From: Glacieibacterium arshaanense
GTDB taxonomy: Bacteria > Pseudomonadota > Alphaproteobacteria > Sphingomonadales > Sphingomonadaceae
Reading direction: 5' to 3'
Length of the DNA: 64,000 nt
NCBI RefSeq assembly: GCF_004681125.1
Contig: NZ_SIHO01000002.1
Location: 970,563 to 1,034,562, forward strand
A model generated the notes under the pieces. It made no database searches and was not told the origin of the DNA. It saw nothing but the letters and a program-made list of their open reading frames with translations. A program made the position numbers and the translations under genes. Of the stretch, positions 62,345-64,000 are shown one piece after another. How positions within the stretch are numbered: position 1 is the first letter of the stretch; every line of letters starts with the position of its first letter.

Positions 62345-63010
62345 CATCGCCACCTGCATCATCGCAATGAACAGCGCGGCGCCGGTTGCAAGGATGGCGA
62401 GTGCGGTGAGCCAGCTCCGCAGCACGCTGCAGCCGTGCACCGCTTGTGCAACGCGCGCCTGCGCAACCACGAACCACAGCGCCGCAGCCGCCATCAGCGC
62501 GGTGACCAACGCGAAATTGGCGTTGACGAAATCGGCCGAGGTGCTGGTGGCAAACGACACCAGCAGCGCGAACGGCGCCGCCAGATAGAATTGCTGGTAG
62601 AATATCGGCCGCAGCATATTTCGGTCGAGCGCCACGCGCGCCACCTGGCGCCAGACCAATGCACCAACGATTGGCCAGATCAGGAAGGTCGCGGCGCGGA
62701 ACAGCAACGTGTTCTCCTCGCTCGCCATTGCCAGCCGCGCCAGCGCATTGCCCGACTGCGCGATCTGCGAGGCACCGAACGGCATTGCCGCCAGATGCGC
62801 GGCAAAGATCGCGAACAGGAAGCACAGCGGCGGGTTGAGGTTGTCGCTGTAATGCCCGGCGTCGGTATCGCCACTTTCCTGCTGGATGACCTGCATCATC
62901 GCCACCGGCCGCAGCACGATGCGCACCAGCGTCACCGGAAACAGGATCAGGCTGATGACCATTTCATAGAGCAGGTCTTCGAGCGAGCGGATGAACTTGA
63001 ACGGTTCCAT
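62336..63010 (-). CDS. Hypothetical membrane protein (permease-like)
   Basis: A 224-residue integral membrane protein with about five hydrophobic segments, including LYEMVISLILFPVTLVRIVL near the N-terminus, LCFLFAIFAAHLAAMPFGAS, LFRAATFLIWPIVGALVWRQ, FYLAAPFALLVSFATSTSAD and LTALAILATGAALFIAMMQV. The layout resembles Yip1-like proteins, but no motif proves it. The start at 63010 (MEPFKFIRSLEDLLYEM) leaves 4 bp after the stop of the upstream MBL-fold gene, so the two form an operon. Function unknown. Confidence 0.72.
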   Translation of the reverse strand: MEPFKFIRSLEDLLYEMVISLILFPVTLVRIVLRPVAMMQVIQQESGDTDAGHYSDNLNPPLCFLFAIFAAHLAAMPFGASQIAQSGNALARLAMASEENTLLFRAATFLIWPIVGALVWRQVARVALDRNMLRPIFYQQFYLAAPFALLVSFATSTSADFVNANFALVTALMAAAALWFVVAQARVAQAVHGCSVLRSWLTALAILATGAALFIAMMQVAMSV

Positions 63011-63014
63011 CGCG

Positions 63015-63989
63015 TCAGTCCGTGACCAGCGCGTCGACCGGCAGCGCGTCGATTTCGATGACCGCGCCGGCAGTTTCTGCCGTGAAGCGGTGCGGCGCGA
63101 TTCCGGCATCGGCCAGCGCATCGGCCAGTGCTGCGGGCGGCCTGTCAATGGCCTCGTCGGTCAGCTTGAACACGCCCCAGTGCATGCCGATGGCGTGCGC
63201 CGGCGCCAGCTCGGCGAAGGCCGCGACCGCATCGGCGGGATTCATGTGGTGATATTGCATGAACCAGCGCGGCTCATAGGCGCCGATGCCGAGCAGCGCC
63301 AGCCGCACCGGCCCGTGGCGGCGCACGGCTGCGAAGGCCGCAGCGTCGAGCCCGCAGTCGCCCGAAAAATAGACGCTGCCACCGGGCAGCGCGAGCGTGA
63401 AGCCGCACCACAAGGCGCGGTAGCTGTCGAAGCCCCAACGCGATGACCAGTGCTGGACGCGTTCGATATGCACCTGTGCCGCTGGGCCAAGGTCGAAGCT
63501 GTCGCCCCAGTCGCCCTCGGTCGCAGTGATGCCGTGACGCGCCAGCAGCGCGGCGTTGCCGATGGGCGTGATAATGCGCGGCCGGTCGCGCGCCCACAGC
63601 CGCTTGAGCGTGGCAAGATCGAGGTGGTCATAGTGATTGTGGCTGAGCAGCACGACATCGATGCGCGGCAGGTCATCGAAGCGTACCCCTGGTGCCCGCA
63701 CGCGCCTTGGCCCCGCCCATTGGAAAGGACTGGCGCGGTCGCTCCACACCGGATCGGTCAGGATGTTGAGGCCCTGCGTCTGGATCAGCACGGTGACATG
63801 GCCGACCATGGTGGTCACCAGAGCATCGCCGTCGATGCGCTCGGCCGGGATCACTGGCGTCACCGGCACCGATTTCGGCCAGGGCGCGGCCTTCGACGTC
63901 AGCTTCCACCGCAGCATGTCGCTTGCCCCGTGATATTTCGGCTGCGGCCCGATGTTGCGGAAACGTACGCCATCGAAATGTTCGGTCAC
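63015..63989 (-). CDS. MBL-fold metallo-hydrolase (NAPE-PLD/UlaG-like)
   Basis: A 324-residue metallo-beta-lactamase-fold enzyme. The metal motif HxHxDH is VVLLSHNHYDHLDLATLKRL; further ligands are likely in VYFSGDCGLD (Asp) and IGMHWGVFKL (His). The N-terminal MVGHVTVLIQTQGLNILTDP and SDRASPFQWAGPRRVRAPGV match the NAPE-phospholipase D group of bacterial lipid or phosphodiester hydrolases. It is read from a GTG at 63989, 11 bp from the window edge, so an earlier start outside the window is possible. First gene of an operon with the hypothetical membrane protein. Confidence 0.86.
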   Translation of the reverse strand: MTEHFDGVRFRNIGPQPKYHGASDMLRWKLTSKAAPWPKSVPVTPVIPAERIDGDALVTTMVGHVTVLIQTQGLNILTDPVWSDRASPFQWAGPRRVRAPGVRFDDLPRIDVVLLSHNHYDHLDLATLKRLWARDRPRIITPIGNAALLARHGITATEGDWGDSFDLGPAAQVHIERVQHWSSRWGFDSYRALWCGFTLALPGGSVYFSGDCGLDAAAFAAVRRHGPVRLALLGIGAYEPRWFMQYHHMNPADAVAAFAELAPAHAIGMHWGVFKLTDEAIDRPPAALADALADAGIAPHRFTAETAGAVIEIDALPVDALVTD

Positions 63990-64000
63990 CGGCCCGCGCC

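Overview
The window is about 64 kb of high-GC, densely coding chromosome. It looks like an alphaproteobacterium of the order Sphingomonadales. The reasons are the crtY-crtI-crtB/crtZ carotenoid genes, two UrcA-family proteins, PEP-CTERM proteins ending in a PEPASWALMIAGFG-type tail, a ChaA-type antiporter, and the lnt-metK-trmB and comF-grxC-nitrilase-DUF1178 gene orders. No integrase, transposase, phage gene or CRISPR array was seen. It reads as core chromosome with a few small accessory insertions.

Layout. 1-5.5 kb: the start of a carotenoid oxygenase, an SDR, the K+ transporter Kup, and a divergent KdpD-like/KdpE two-component pair whose kinase lacks the usual KdpD sensor domain. 5.5-10.1 kb: SDR, hydrolase, 2-hydroxyacid dehydrogenase, tRNA hydroxylase TrhO and an rRNA/tRNA methyltransferase. 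10.1-11.1 kb: two tandem urcA genes behind a candidate sigma-54/IHF promoter. 11.2-19.8 kb: membrane glycosyltransferase, lnt, metK (behind an 18-bp palindrome), trmB, chaA, accA and a Nudix gene. 19.8-25.5 kb: methyltransferase, comF cluster, tRNA-Arg(CCU), an MDR oxidoreductase and an Asn/Gly-rich secreted protein. 25.5-32.5 kb: CDF transporter, ychF-pth-rplY, small hydrolases and an alcohol dehydrogenase. 32.5-36.8 kb: a hairpin-rich gene-poor stretch, a membrane-tethered HTH regulator, an AT-richer insertion (DUF6994-like) and thiC with a TPP riboswitch.

36.8-44.1 kb is the carotenoid region. It holds a sterol-desaturase-type hydroxylase (candidate CrtG), crtY, crtI and crtB on the plus strand. 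Convergent to these lies a sulfotransferase whose stop overlaps the crtZ start by ATGA. Together they predict hydroxylated and possibly sulfated C40 carotenoids. crtE is not in the window. 44.1-52.5 kb: secreted proteins of unknown function, an asparagine-synthase-type amidotransferase, a host-attachment-type protein and uvrB. 52.5-64 kb: two tandem PEP-CTERM proteins, a ClpP-like protein, two Tat-exported amidohydrolases, an aldo/keto reductase, an AT-richer PH-like membrane protein, a second sulfotransferase-like protein, a VOC protein, a serine hydrolase and an MBL-fold hydrolase.

The most striking non-coding feature is a family of intergenic palindromic repeats (core GCCTCCGGCGGGCAGG...CCTGCACCC). 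They occur as inverted pairs, mainly between convergent genes, and their inner stems vary in a compensated way. They look like an undescribed REP/BIME-type element or bidirectional terminator. One pair brackets the AT-richer gene near 59.3 kb.
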